From NCBI RefSeq assembly GCF_000195275.1, contig NC_015385.1, forward strand, positions 496,001 through 560,000: a stretch of DNA of 64,000 bases, read 5' to 3'. The DNA comes from Treponema succinifaciens DSM 2489. Lineage in GTDB: Bacteria; Spirochaetota; Spirochaetia; Treponematales; Treponemataceae. Position numbers and translations under genes: made by a program. Below the pieces are notes generated by a model, which saw nothing but the letters and a program-made list of their open reading frames with translations, did no database searches and had not been told where the DNA came from. This document shows positions 52,579 through 61,883 of this stretch, piece by piece; positions within the stretch are counted from its first letter, which is position 1, and each line of letters begins with the position of its first letter.

Positions 52579-52915
52579 ACAGGGCAAACGCATTATAAAT
52601 GTATTCAGCATAAAACTGGCTTTCAGGCACGGTTTCCTGGTTCAAAATCGGGCAATAATGGGGATGTCCAATAAGTATCTTTTTTGTCATTTATAGGCTT
52701 TTATAGACTTGACCCGAAATTCTAAATGCATATATTACAATCATTTAGAAATTGTTCAGCAATGACATTCAGAACTTATTGGACATCCTCTGATTGTTGC
52801 AAAGTAACTATAGAATTGCCCGCTCACGCGGTCGCAACAATCAGAGTGTTTTTGCCCCAGAAACCGTTCCTTCGCGCAAACTTTACTTAAATTATTTATA
52901 ATGCGTTTGCCCTGT
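52579..52915. mobile_element. MITE-like element with 22-bp inverted ends and 8-bp target duplication
   Basis: Perfect 22-bp inverted repeats (52579-52600, starting ACAGGGCAAACGC, and 52894-52915) bound a 337-bp noncoding element. TCCTCTGT stands directly outside both ends (52571-52578 and 52916-52923), a likely 8-bp target duplication. Nested inside are inverted pairs at 52629-52640/52857-52867, 52650-52655/52852-52857, 52662-52676/52774-52788 (15 bp perfect) and 52788-52800/52834-52846 (13 bp perfect), plus an inner hairpin. It explains most of the 473-nt gap before the activase gene. No transposase is encoded. Confidence 0.8.
52677..52773 (+). repeat. Hairpin insert at the core of the MITE-like element
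   Basis: The core begins TGTCATT (52685-52691) and ends AATGACA (52761-52767), contains CTTGACCCGA and a 9-bp hairpin (TTCTAAATG near 52720 with CATTTAGAA near 52742). TGTCATT and CTTGACCCG recall the CTTGA-loop repeats elsewhere in the window, so this may be a decayed copy. Confidence 0.45.
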
Positions 52916-52961
52916 TCCTCTGTATTTTTCACGTTGAATTTTTGATTGTATTCCTATATAT

Positions 52962-52967
52962 TATAAT
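52962..52967 (+). promoter_or_regulatory. Possible -10 box of the activase gene
   Basis: A perfect TATAAT lies 38 nt before the ATG. The nearest -35 candidates, TTGATT (52942-52947) and TTGAAT (52934-52939), have poor spacing (14 and 22 nt), so only the -10 element is reported. Confidence 0.4.
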
Positions 52968-53005
52968 ATGAATTCTTATTTTTAAATAAAAAAGGTAATT
53001 TTTAT

Positions 53006-56000
53006 ATGGAAAATAATAGCTTAGGTGAGATTTCTTCATTGACCCCTGCAGTCCGTCCAATCAGGATGGGAATCGATGTTGGTTCAACCACGGTAAAAGT
53101 TGTTGCGCTTGGAGAAAATGATGAGCTTTTGTACGGAGCTTATGAGCGGCACCGGGCTGATATTAGAAATACAATTATTACTGTTGTAAATAAAGCCTTT
53201 GATTCGCTTGAAGAAGTTCTTCCGGCGAAGGAAAATCAGACTGTCAGCGTTAAGGTTACTGGTTCTGGCGGACTTTCTGTTTCTCAGTGGCTGAATATTC
53301 CGTTTATTCAGGAAGTTGTTGCCGCTACTACCGCTGTAAGAAAAATTATTCCGCAGACGGATGTTGTGATTGAGCTTGGCGGCGAAGATGCGAAAATCAC
53401 TTATTTTAAAGGCGGAGTTGAACAACGCATGAACGGAACTTGCGCTGGAGGAACTGGAGCTTTTATTGATCAGATGGCGGCTCTTTTGGAAACTGATGCT
53501 TCCGGACTTAATGAGCTTGCCCGCGGAGCAACCACAATTTATCCAATTGCCGCCCGTTGCGGAGTTTTTGCAAAGACTGATGTTCAGCCTTTGATTAATG
53601 AAGGTGCGCGCCGTGAAGATATTGCGGCTTCTATTTTTCAGGCAGTTGTAAGCCAGACAATTTCTGGGCTTGCTTGCGGAAAGCCGATCCGCGGGAATGT
53701 CGCATTTTTGGGCGGACCGCTTCACTTTTTGGATCAGCTTAGGGAACGCTTTGTAATTACATTGAAGCTTGGGGCGGAGCAGACAATTGTTCCAGAAAAC
53801 AGCCAGCTTTTTGTTGCTTCGGGTGCGGCTTATTCAGCTGAACGGGAAATAAAATGCGTAACTCCTTCTAGCAAAAATGGAACATTTCCTACTATAAAAC
53901 AGTTCAGGGAAAGCCTTAAAAATCTTGTTGGCGCAGAAATGCAGGAAGTTCAGCGACTTGAGCCGTTGTTTACAACTCATGAAGAACTTGACGAATTCAA
54001 TAAGCGCCATTCACAGGAAAAAGCCAGCACTGGAGACTTGGAGTCAACTGAAGGTCCTGTTTTCCTTGGACTTGATGCCGGCTCTACAACAACAAAGGCT
54101 GTTCTGATTGATACAAAGGGACGCATTTTGTGGCGTTTCTACGATGTGAATGCAGGAAATCCTGTTGACTTGGCTGTAAAAGTTCTAAAAAGCCTTTATA
54201 AAATTCTTCCTGAAAAATGCTATATTGCGCGTTCTGTTTCTACAGGTTACGGCGAAGCTTTATTTCAGGCTGCCCTTGGAGTTGATGCTGGCGAAGTTGA
54301 AACTATAACTCATTACCGGGCGGCGGATTTTTTTGTTCCTGGCGTTGAATTCCTTTTGGACATAGGCGGACAGGATATGAAGTGCCTTAGAATGAAAGAC
54401 GGCGCGATTGTTTCCATTCAGCTTAATGAAGCCTGCTCTGCGGGTTGCGGTTCGTTCCTTGACAATTTTGCGCGCACAATGGGAATGAGCGTTCAGGAAT
54501 TTTCAAAGATTGCGCTTATGGCAAAAAAGCCAGTTGACCTTGGAACTCGCTGCACGGTTTTTATGAACAGCCGTGTAAAGCAGGCTCAAAAGGAAGGCGC
54601 GGAAGTTGCGGACATTTCAGCGGGACTTTCTTATTCGGTAATAAAGAACGCGCTCTTTAAAGTAATAAAACTTCGCAAGGCAAGCGATATTGGCAAAAAA
54701 GTTGTTGTTCAAGGCGGAACTTTCTTTAATGATGCGGTTCTTCGTGCGTTTGAAAAAATTGCCGGTGTAAACGTTTATCGTCCTGATGTTGCGGGGCTTA
54801 TGGGAGCTTACGGTTCTGCGCTTATTGCGATGGATCAGTGGGAAGATTTACGCCGTCCAAAGCCGGATGATCCTGACCAGACTCCTAAATTTGTAAAAAG
54901 CGGCATTGCGACTTTGAATCAGCTTGAGTCATTTAAAGTTGACCTTGAGCTTCGCCGCTGCGGAAAATGCTCTAACAATTGTCTTCTTACAATAAATACA
55001 TTCTCTACTTCTGGAACTGAAGTCGGAGAAAAACGCGCTGTAAGAAAATTTGTTACAGGAAACAGATGTGAGCGCGGAGCAGAACTTGAAGAAAAAACTT
55101 CAGTTGTAGATGCAAGCAACAAGCCTTCCGAAGATGAAACTGAAAAAAATCTTCCGAACCTTTTTGAATGGAAATACAAGAGGCTTTTTGGACATTATAT
55201 TCCGCTTAAGCCGGATGAAGCTGTTATGGGGGACGTTGGAATTCCGCGCGTTTTGAATATGTATGAGAATTATCCGCTGTGGTTTACTTTCTTTACAAAG
55301 CTTGGATTCCGTGTGCGCCTTTCTCCTCGTTCTAGCCGTGCAATTTATGAAAAAGGCCTTGAGACAATTCCCTCGGAAAGCGTTTGCTATCCTGGAAAAA
55401 TTTCCCACGGTCATGTGGAAAGTCTTCTTCAGCAGGGGATAAAATTTATTTTCTATCCGTGCGTTCCTTACGAAACAAAAGAGGATCCGGGAGCTGGAAA
55501 TCATTACAACTGCCCGATTGTTACAAGCTATCCTGAAGTTTTGCGCAATAACGTTGAGCAGCTTCGTCAGGACGATTCTGTTTTGTTTATGAATCCGTTC
55601 CTGCCGGTTTATGACAAGCAGCGTTTAAAGGAGCGTCTTTTTGAAGAGCTTTCCCTTAAGTTTAAAAAGCTTACCCGTCAGAAAATAAATGAAGCTGTGG
55701 ATGCAGCTTGGGCTGAGCAGGAAAAATTCAGGAAAGATGTTCAGGAAAAAGGCGAAGAAGCCCTAGAAGAGACAATCCGCCGTGGTGCAAATGGAATTGT
55801 TCTTGCAGGACGTCCTTATCATCTTGACCCGGAAATCAACCACGGAATTCCAGAAATGATAAACGGCTTGGGAATGGCTGTGTTCACGGAAGATTCGGTT
55901 GCGCACCTTGGTTCTATTGAGCGTCCGTTAAGAATTATTGACCAGTGGACTTATCATAACAGGCTTTACCGTGCAGGAGCTTTTGTAAGCGGAATGGCAA

Positions 56001-57580
56001 ACTTGGAGCTTGTTCAGCTTACATCTTTTGGCTGCGGACTTGATGCCGTTACTTCTGATCAAGTTGATGAAATTATGAAGTCAAAAAGCAGAATGTACAC
56101 GCTCATAAAAATTGATGAAGGCTCGAATCTTGGCGCGGTAAGAATTAGAATCCGCTCTTTGATTGCCGCTGTAAAAGCCCGCGAAAGGAACAGAACAAAG
56201 CTTTCTATAAAACCAGCTTCGTATAAACGTCAGGTTTTCACCAAGGAAATGAAAAAGAAGCACACAATTATCGGACCGCAGATGAGCCCGATTCACTTTA
56301 AGCTTCTTCAGAAAGCGATGGAGTATTCCGGCTACAATTTTGTTGTCCTTGACGCTGTAGATCCGATGGCTGTTGAAACTGGACTTAAATATGTAAACAA
56401 CGACGCTTGCTATCCTTCGATTCTTGTTGCAGGTCAGATGATTGCTGCTCTTCAAAGCGGAAAATTCGATTTGAACAATACGAGCCTGATTATTACGCAG
56501 ACTGGAGGCGGATGCCGAGCTACAAACTACATTGGATTTATCCGCCGTGCCTTGAATGACGCAGGGTTCAGCAAGATTCCGGTTATTTCTATGAGCACTC
56601 AGGGATTTGAAAAAAATCCGGGCTGGACTTATACTCCGGGAATGCTTATTAGGCTTGTCCGTTCCATTATGCTTGGCGATTTGCTTATGCGCGTTTTGTA
56701 TAGAACCCGCCCTTACGAAGCTGTTTCTGGAAGCGCAAATGCTCTTTATGAAAAATGGAATGCAAGATGTGAAATCGCATTGAAATCGCTTTCCGTGTTT
56801 AAATATAGAAAGCTTATCCGCGGAATTATAAAGGACTTTGACAATCTGCCTCTGCTTCCTGTAAAAAAGCCGCGTGTCGGTGTTGTTGGTGAAATTCTTG
56901 TTAAGTTCCATCCGACTGCGAATAACGACATTGTAAATGTAATTGAAAGTGAAGGCGCGGAATGCGTTATGCCGGATTTGGCAGACTTTTTGTTTTATAC
57001 TTTCAGCACTGGAATTTTCCGGCACAGACAGCTTGCGTTCGACAAGAAAACTGAAAAAAATGCGCGTCTTATGGTTTGGGCTGTTGAGCTTTTCCGCGGA
57101 TACATAAAAAAACAGCTTAAAAAAAGCCACCGTTTTGATCCGCCGAATTTGATTTACGACATGATGAAAGGCGTTGACGATATTGTTCAGCTTGGAAACA
57201 TAACTGGCGAAGGTTGGTTCCTTACTGCGGAAATGGTCGAGCTGATTCATTCTGGCTGCCCTAGCATTGCGTGTGTTCAGCCTTTTGCTTGTCTTCCGAA
57301 CCACGTTACAGGAAAAGGAATGATAAAGGAATTGCGCCGTCGTTATCCTGAGTCGAATGTTTCTGCGATTGACTATGATCCGGGCTCAAGTGAAGTTAAC
57401 CAACTGAACCGTCTGAAGCTTCTTCTGAGCAACGCACCTGTTGGCAAGCATCCGGACGAAGAGGCGGACGGAATGATTCATCAGCCGGATAAAAAAGTTG
57501 TTAAGCCGGAAATTCAAATGGCGGAAGGCGCTTTCATAGATCCAGAGCCTGTTGAAATGAAAGATGTGCCTGTAATCTAA
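53006..57580 (+). CDS. Fused double CoA-enzyme activase (BadF/HgdC type) with DUF2229 and HgdB-like parts
   Basis: A 1524-residue protein of the 2-hydroxyacyl-CoA dehydratase / benzoyl-CoA reductase activator group. Two ASKHA ATPase domains are fused: the first starts with MGIDVGSTTVKVVALG near residue 21 and has CAGGTGAFIDQMA near 150; the second starts with FLGLDAGSTTTKAVLI near 352 and has ACSAGCGSFLDNFA near 477. The paired cysteines hold the [4Fe-4S] cluster in known activators. After that come a DUF2229 region (about 740-960) and an HgdB-like C-terminal part. Known activators inject one electron into a dehydratase using ATP; long fusions like this are widespread in anaerobes but lack a proven substrate. 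No dehydratase genes are nearby. An AAGG site precedes the ATG. Confidence 0.88.
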   Translation: MENNSLGEISSLTPAVRPIRMGIDVGSTTVKVVALGENDELLYGAYERHRADIRNTIITVVNKAFDSLEEVLPAKENQTVSVKVTGSGGLSVSQWLNIPFIQEVVAATTAVRKIIPQTDVVIELGGEDAKITYFKGGVEQRMNGTCAGGTGAFIDQMAALLETDASGLNELARGATTIYPIAARCGVFAKTDVQPLINEGARREDIAASIFQAVVSQTISGLACGKPIRGNVAFLGGPLHFLDQLRERFVITLKLGAEQTIVPENSQLFVASGAAYSAEREIKCVTPSSKNGTFPTIKQFRESLKNLVGAEMQEVQRLEPLFTTHEELDEFNKRHSQEKASTGDLESTEGPVFLGLDAGSTTTKAVLIDTKGRILWRFYDVNAGNPVDLAVKVLKSLYKILPEKCYIARSVSTGYGEALFQAALGVDAGEVETITHYRAADFFVPGVEFLLDIGGQDMKCLRMKDGAIVSIQLNEACSAGCGSFLDNFARTMGMSVQEFSKIALMAKKPVDLGTRCTVFMNSRVKQAQKEGAEVADISAGLSYSVIKNALFKVIKLRKASDIGKKVVVQGGTFFNDAVLRAFEKIAGVNVYRPDVAGLMGAYGSALIAMDQWEDLRRPKPDDPDQTPKFVKSGIATLNQLESFKVDLELRRCGKCSNNCLLTINTFSTSGTEVGEKRAVRKFVTGNRCERGAELEEKTSVVDASNKPSEDETEKNLPNLFEWKYKRLFGHYIPLKPDEAVMGDVGIPRVLNMYENYPLWFTFFTKLGFRVRLSPRSSRAIYEKGLETIPSESVCYPGKISHGHVESLLQQGIKFIFYPCVPYETKEDPGAGNHYNCPIVTSYPEVLRNNVEQLRQDDSVLFMNPFLPVYDKQRLKERLFEELSLKFKKLTRQKINEAVDAAWAEQEKFRKDVQEKGEEALEETIRRGANGIVLAGRPYHLDPEINHGIPEMINGLGMAVFTEDSVAHLGSIERPLRIIDQWTYHNRLYRAGAFVSGMANLELVQLTSFGCGLDAVTSDQVDEIMKSKSRMYTLIKIDEGSNLGAVRIRIRSLIAAVKARERNRTKLSIKPASYKRQVFTKEMKKKHTIIGPQMSPIHFKLLQKAMEYSGYNFVVLDAVDPMAVETGLKYVNNDACYPSILVAGQMIAALQSGKFDLNNTSLIITQTGGGCRATNYIGFIRRALNDAGFSKIPVISMSTQGFEKNPGWTYTPGMLIRLVRSIMLGDLLMRVLYRTRPYEAVSGSANALYEKWNARCEIALKSLSVFKYRKLIRGIIKDFDNLPLLPVKKPRVGVVGEILVKFHPTANNDIVNVIESEGAECVMPDLADFLFYTFSTGIFRHRQLAFDKKTEKNARLMVWAVELFRGYIKKQLKKSHRFDPPNLIYDMMKGVDDIVQLGNITGEGWFLTAEMVELIHSGCPSIACVQPFACLPNHVTGKGMIKELRRRYPESNVSAIDYDPGSSEVNQLNRLKLLLSNAPVGKHPDEEADGMIHQPDKKVVKPEIQMAEGAFIDPEPVEMKDVPVI

Positions 57581-57619
57581 AGGCTTTTGCATTGTTTATA
57601 AAATTGACTGGAGCTTATT

Positions 57620-59005
57620 TTGAAAATAAAAATTTTAGCTTTCTCTTTTGTCTTTTTATTTTTTGGAATTGCGTTTGCTGAATACAACTCTTTTGCAATT
57701 CCAGATTCTGCGGAAATTCGGCGGACTATAGTTGACTCATGGATTTCCGCACCAGTTTCCGAAGTTAGAAATTATAAAGAAGACTTAAGAAAAAACAGAA
57801 TCGGCGAAACTTTTCAAATCCGAATGGAAGAAAACGAAACTGAAGTTTCAGTGATTGTTGCTCCACGTTCGGAACTTGATGTTGATTTGATAAACGGAGA
57901 CAGCCACAGAATTGTCCGTGCGGCAGTTTATCCAAAAGGGGCGGCAGGAGGCTGGGTTCTTTTTAGGGAAAAAAACAGCGGAAAGCCTTTGCGTGTTGAA
58001 TGGCATTTTAATCCTGATCCGGATGTTTTTCTTGTATTCCGTCCGCAGGCTCAGAAAACTTTGGTTGACATGAGCGTGTTTGGCTCTTTCGCCGCAAAAT
58101 CTGTTCCGCTTGGAGTTCCGTTTGAGCGTATTTATACAGCTGGATTTCAGGATGTAAAAAACTGGACTCAAAAGACTCTTCCATGGGAAAAAGTTTCTGT
58201 TGAAACTGGACTCTACCGTGATTCACTTATGATGGCGGGAATTATAAAATCGAATTTGGATTCAATTGTTTTTACTGAAGATGCTTGCTACGATTCCAAA
58301 GGAAAACTGAAATCTGTTATTACCGGCAAAGATTACATTTTAAAAGATGAAAGTGGATTTGAAATTTCGCTTGATGAAAAAAAACTTTATTTGTCGGGTG
58401 CAGGATTTTTAAAATGGATTGTCGATGGAATTGTTGAGCCTGCAACTGGGCTTGGAACTTCGATTTCTGATTTGACAGAGCCGACTGTTGAATTTGATTC
58501 TGTTGGAAAAATCGGAGTAATGTCGCAGGAATGGAATTTGTATTTTACTTTGGACTGGTGCAGAAATCTTGCGGCAAAGGCATATTCAGTCCGCTCAAGA
58601 AGAAATGTTGATTTTAAATCTGCCGGGCTTGACGTGAATAAAAATTATTTTGCATCTGAAGTTTCAGGCGGAAAAATTTCAACTTCTTCTGGCTACATAA
58701 AAAATACAGGATATTCAATTGAAAAAATAAAATCTGTGCTTTACGTTCTTGCGGTAACAGAGCCATCTTGGTTTTACCTTGCCGCAATTCGCCAAGGTTC
58801 TTGCTTAAAGCCTGATGAGCTTGTATTTAATAATTGCGCGGTTTTCTTTCCTTATTTTGACAACAATGGAAAATTCGGCTGCTTTGTTTTTGAGCAAGGA
58901 AAAGAAATTTCATTGGAAAAATTTGTGAAAAAATATAAAGACGCATACATCCATCTGGAGCGAGTAAAGTCGTTAGAGGCTTTTTTCCCTTATGAAAAAA
59001 AATAA
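57620..59005 (+). CDS. Exported protein of unknown function in an envelope operon
   Basis: A 461-residue protein with a signal peptide (MKIKILAFSFVFLFFGIAFA). The body is mainly beta-like with no motif that I recognise. The TTG start at 57620 has GGAG at 57610-57613 and yields a clean signal sequence. The last 14 bases overlap the start of the giant TPR gene, so translation is probably coupled. With the TPR, beta-barrel and ExbB-like genes it suggests an envelope assembly or transport unit. Confidence 0.75.
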   Translation: MKIKILAFSFVFLFFGIAFAEYNSFAIPDSAEIRRTIVDSWISAPVSEVRNYKEDLRKNRIGETFQIRMEENETEVSVIVAPRSELDVDLINGDSHRIVRAAVYPKGAAGGWVLFREKNSGKPLRVEWHFNPDPDVFLVFRPQAQKTLVDMSVFGSFAAKSVPLGVPFERIYTAGFQDVKNWTQKTLPWEKVSVETGLYRDSLMMAGIIKSNLDSIVFTEDACYDSKGKLKSVITGKDYILKDESGFEISLDEKKLYLSGAGFLKWIVDGIVEPATGLGTSISDLTEPTVEFDSVGKIGVMSQEWNLYFTLDWCRNLAAKAYSVRSRRNVDFKSAGLDVNKNYFASEVSGGKISTSSGYIKNTGYSIEKIKSVLYVLAVTEPSWFYLAAIRQGSCLKPDELVFNNCAVFFPYFDNNGKFGCFVFEQGKEISLEKFVKKYKDAYIHLERVKSLEAFFPYEKK

Positions 59006-61877
59006 AGTTCTAAAAAATTTATTCTTATGTTTTTTCGTTGTGGCTGGCGGAGCTTGCTTTTCTATTTCAAAAGACTCCGCATTGTTCAAGAAAATACATT
59101 CGGCTTATTCCGGCGCGGATTATCCTGCTGTCATTGAATACTCTTCTCGTCTGCAAAAAGATTTTTCTTCTTCTCCATTTTTGGAAAAAGCCTTGCTTTG
59201 CAAAGGTGAAAGCTTTTTTTATCTTGGACGTTTTGAAGACTCGATTCAAACTTTGAATGAATTGTCTTCATCTGAAAAAAATGAAACGAAAATTTTTTCC
59301 AATTACTGGAAAGGCCGTTCAGAATTTTCGTTGGAAGATTTTAATGCGGCATTGAATTCTTTTTATAATTCTTCTTCAATTTCTTCTGGCTTCAATAAAA
59401 AAAACAAAGAAATAAATTTCGTTTATAGAAATTCAATTTATTATGCAGGACTTTGCAATTACTCTTTGCATCAATATGAAAAATGCATTCCGATTTTTGA
59501 ATCAATAGTTTCTAGCAACGAATACGAAAATGATATTTTTTGCAGCTCATTGCAAATTCTTTTTGACTGCTACACAAACGAAAATGAATATTCAAAGCTT
59601 GTAAAAAAATATGAAGAACTTTCGCCGCAAAATATTTCTTGCTACTGGAATGTTTCTTTTGCCGCAGGAAATGCTTTTGAAAAACTTGGACAAAAAAAAG
59701 ATGCTTTTGCTTGTTATGAAAAAATCGCTTTAAATGCGGAACTTCCTTTGTCTGCCCAGGCATTGCAAAAAGCGTGTTATGTTTCTACAGAAGACTTTCC
59801 GTTGCTGCTTGAAAAAGCGAAATCTGCATTGTCATGTGAAAATTCACTTTTGTCAGAATTTTGGATTCGGCTTGGAATTGACTCTTTTGAAAAAAATGAT
59901 TTTGATTCCGCGCAAAAATATTTTTCAAATGCGGAGGACTCTGATTCAGAAAAAAAATATTCGTCGCTGATAGGGCTTTATAAAGCCGAACTTGCTTCTG
60001 AAAATAAAATTGCAATTCTTGATTATTATTCAGCAAAAAGAATTGACAAAAAATATTATGCGGAATATGAGCTTGCTTATGCACAACAGTATGCGGTTTT
60101 GAGTGATTTTAAAAATTCTCTTGTTCATGCAAAAAATGCTTATGAAAAAACTTCTCCAGAAAAAAAGCAGATTAAGCAAAAATCGTTATATTATTATTGC
60201 CTGGGACTTTATTCAACAGGAAAATCAAAACAGGCAATTTCTCTTATAGAAAAATCAAAAGAAAATTCTGATGCAGAAAGCAAGTATTTTTTTGCACAGA
60301 AAATTTTATATGCAAGATGTCTCGCTGAAAATGGGAATCTTGAATCTGCTGAAAAAATTTATAAAAACTTTTTTGAGAAATCGCAGCTGAACAATGAACA
60401 AAAATATGATTACGCAAAAATACTTTTTTCACTTGGAAATATGAGCGAATGTAAAAAAGTTGCGGATTCTTCTTCTGTTTCTGATGCAGTTTACATTTCC
60501 GCTTTGGCTTCATTTAATATGCAAGACTGGAAAAATTCTTCAACTGGATTTTTTAAGTTTATTGCAGAAAATTCAAAGTCTTCTAAAATTTCATTTGCGG
60601 AATTCTATTACGGATATTCCTTGTATAAAATGGGAGAATCTGCAGAAGCTTTTAATGCTCTTAAAAATTTTTCTGAAAAATATCCAGAAAGTTCTTTGTG
60701 CTATTCATCTTGTATTGTATCTGCAAATTCTGCGTTAAAAAATTTTGATTTTGAAAATGCAATTGTTCAGGCAAAGAAAGCCTTGAGTTTTTTTTCATCG
60801 CAGGAAGAAAAAGAAAATTCAGTTTTGCTTTGCGCTTCTATTTATTCTGATTCAGAAAAATATCAGGACGCTATAAAATTTCTTGAGCCTTATGCAAAGA
60901 ATACTTCTGTGTTTTCTATTCGTTGCCGTTATCAGATTGCGCTTTTGAATTCACGTATTGGAAAAATTTCTGAAGCTGACAAAATTTTTTCTGAGATTCA
61001 AAATAAATTTTATAATTCTCCTTTTGCGGATGAAAGTTCTTTTAGACGCGCGGATTTGTATTACAATTTAAGGAATTATGAAACTGCAGCAATGCGTTTT
61101 TCCGAATATCAAAGAAAATTTCCTAAAGGAAAATTTATTGATGCCTCGTATTATTGTTCCGCTGATTCGTATAGAAAACTGGCGCAAATTGAAAAATCAG
61201 TTTTGCAATATAAAATTCTTGTGGAAAATTTTCCAAAAAGCACTTTCATTTATAATGCTAGAAAAAATCTTTCAGAAATTTTTGAAGAGCAGAAAAAATA
61301 CGAAGATGCGCTTGAACAGCAGAAATTTATTCTTTTAATTGCTGATTCTGAAGAGCAAAGAAAGACTGCGGAACAAAAAATCAGTTTCTTGAAGAATTTG
61401 ATTTCTGGAGAAAATTCAGACCTTGCATTGCTTGAAAAGCGTTACGTTGAAAATTCTAAAACTGCAACTTTTGAAGGTAGAATGGCAGGAACTGAACTTG
61501 CAGAATTTTTAATCCAAAATGAACAGCCGAAAAAAGAAGTTTTTGAACTTGCGGAATCTCTTTTTAAAATTCAATCATCTGAAAAAAATCAGGCTGCTGA
61601 AAGTTCTTATGCTGCAAGAACTGCATTTGTCTGCGCAAGATATTTGAGGTTTCTGAATAAAAATAAAGAAGCCGCGCAAAGATTTTTGGTATGTGCCGAG
61701 TTTGCTAGAAAGTCTGAAAATGATGAGCTTGCGCAAAAAGCAATTTATGGAGCGGCAGAATCTTTTGATGCCGCAAAACTTTATGCTGATTCTGAAAATT
61801 CCGCAAAAACTTTGCTGGAACTTTATCCGAAAAGCAGTTACAAATCCGCTGCCCAGAAGTTTATAAAAAATAATTAG
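58992..61877 (+). CDS. Giant exported TPR protein
   Basis: A 961-residue exported protein (signal peptide about residues 1-25) made almost wholly of TPR-like helical repeats, with clear units such as CKGESFFYLGRFEDSIQTLN near 65, AGLCNYSLHQYEKCIPIFES near 155, FYGYSLYKMGESAEAFNALK near 540, ADLYYNLRNYETAAMRFSEY near 690 and EIFEEQKKYEDALEQQKFIL near 760. Codon use is strongly A/T-biased. Such proteins usually bridge inner and outer membrane complexes. It overlaps the upstream gene by 14 bases and contacts the OMP gene through a shared stop / ribosome binding site, so they are in one operon. Confidence 0.8.
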   Translation: MKKNKVLKNLFLCFFVVAGGACFSISKDSALFKKIHSAYSGADYPAVIEYSSRLQKDFSSSPFLEKALLCKGESFFYLGRFEDSIQTLNELSSSEKNETKIFSNYWKGRSEFSLEDFNAALNSFYNSSSISSGFNKKNKEINFVYRNSIYYAGLCNYSLHQYEKCIPIFESIVSSNEYENDIFCSSLQILFDCYTNENEYSKLVKKYEELSPQNISCYWNVSFAAGNAFEKLGQKKDAFACYEKIALNAELPLSAQALQKACYVSTEDFPLLLEKAKSALSCENSLLSEFWIRLGIDSFEKNDFDSAQKYFSNAEDSDSEKKYSSLIGLYKAELASENKIAILDYYSAKRIDKKYYAEYELAYAQQYAVLSDFKNSLVHAKNAYEKTSPEKKQIKQKSLYYYCLGLYSTGKSKQAISLIEKSKENSDAESKYFFAQKILYARCLAENGNLESAEKIYKNFFEKSQLNNEQKYDYAKILFSLGNMSECKKVADSSSVSDAVYISALASFNMQDWKNSSTGFFKFIAENSKSSKISFAEFYYGYSLYKMGESAEAFNALKNFSEKYPESSLCYSSCIVSANSALKNFDFENAIVQAKKALSFFSSQEEKENSVLLCASIYSDSEKYQDAIKFLEPYAKNTSVFSIRCRYQIALLNSRIGKISEADKIFSEIQNKFYNSPFADESSFRRADLYYNLRNYETAAMRFSEYQRKFPKGKFIDASYYCSADSYRKLAQIEKSVLQYKILVENFPKSTFIYNARKNLSEIFEEQKKYEDALEQQKFILLIADSEEQRKTAEQKISFLKNLISGENSDLALLEKRYVENSKTATFEGRMAGTELAEFLIQNEQPKKEVFELAESLFKIQSSEKNQAAESSYAARTAFVCARYLRFLNKNKEAAQRFLVCAEFARKSENDELAQKAIYGAAESFDAAKLYADSENSAKTLLELYPKSSYKSAAQKFIKNN

Positions 61878-61883
61878 GAGCAA

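Noticed and set aside
53084-53725. 213-residue antisense frame in the activase gene
   Set aside because: Same reason: Asn/Ser-rich shadow of a strongly supported gene.
56081-57304. 407-residue antisense frame within the activase gene
   Set aside because: It lacks a ribosome binding site and recognisable motifs; long antisense frames are common opposite genes with this codon bias.
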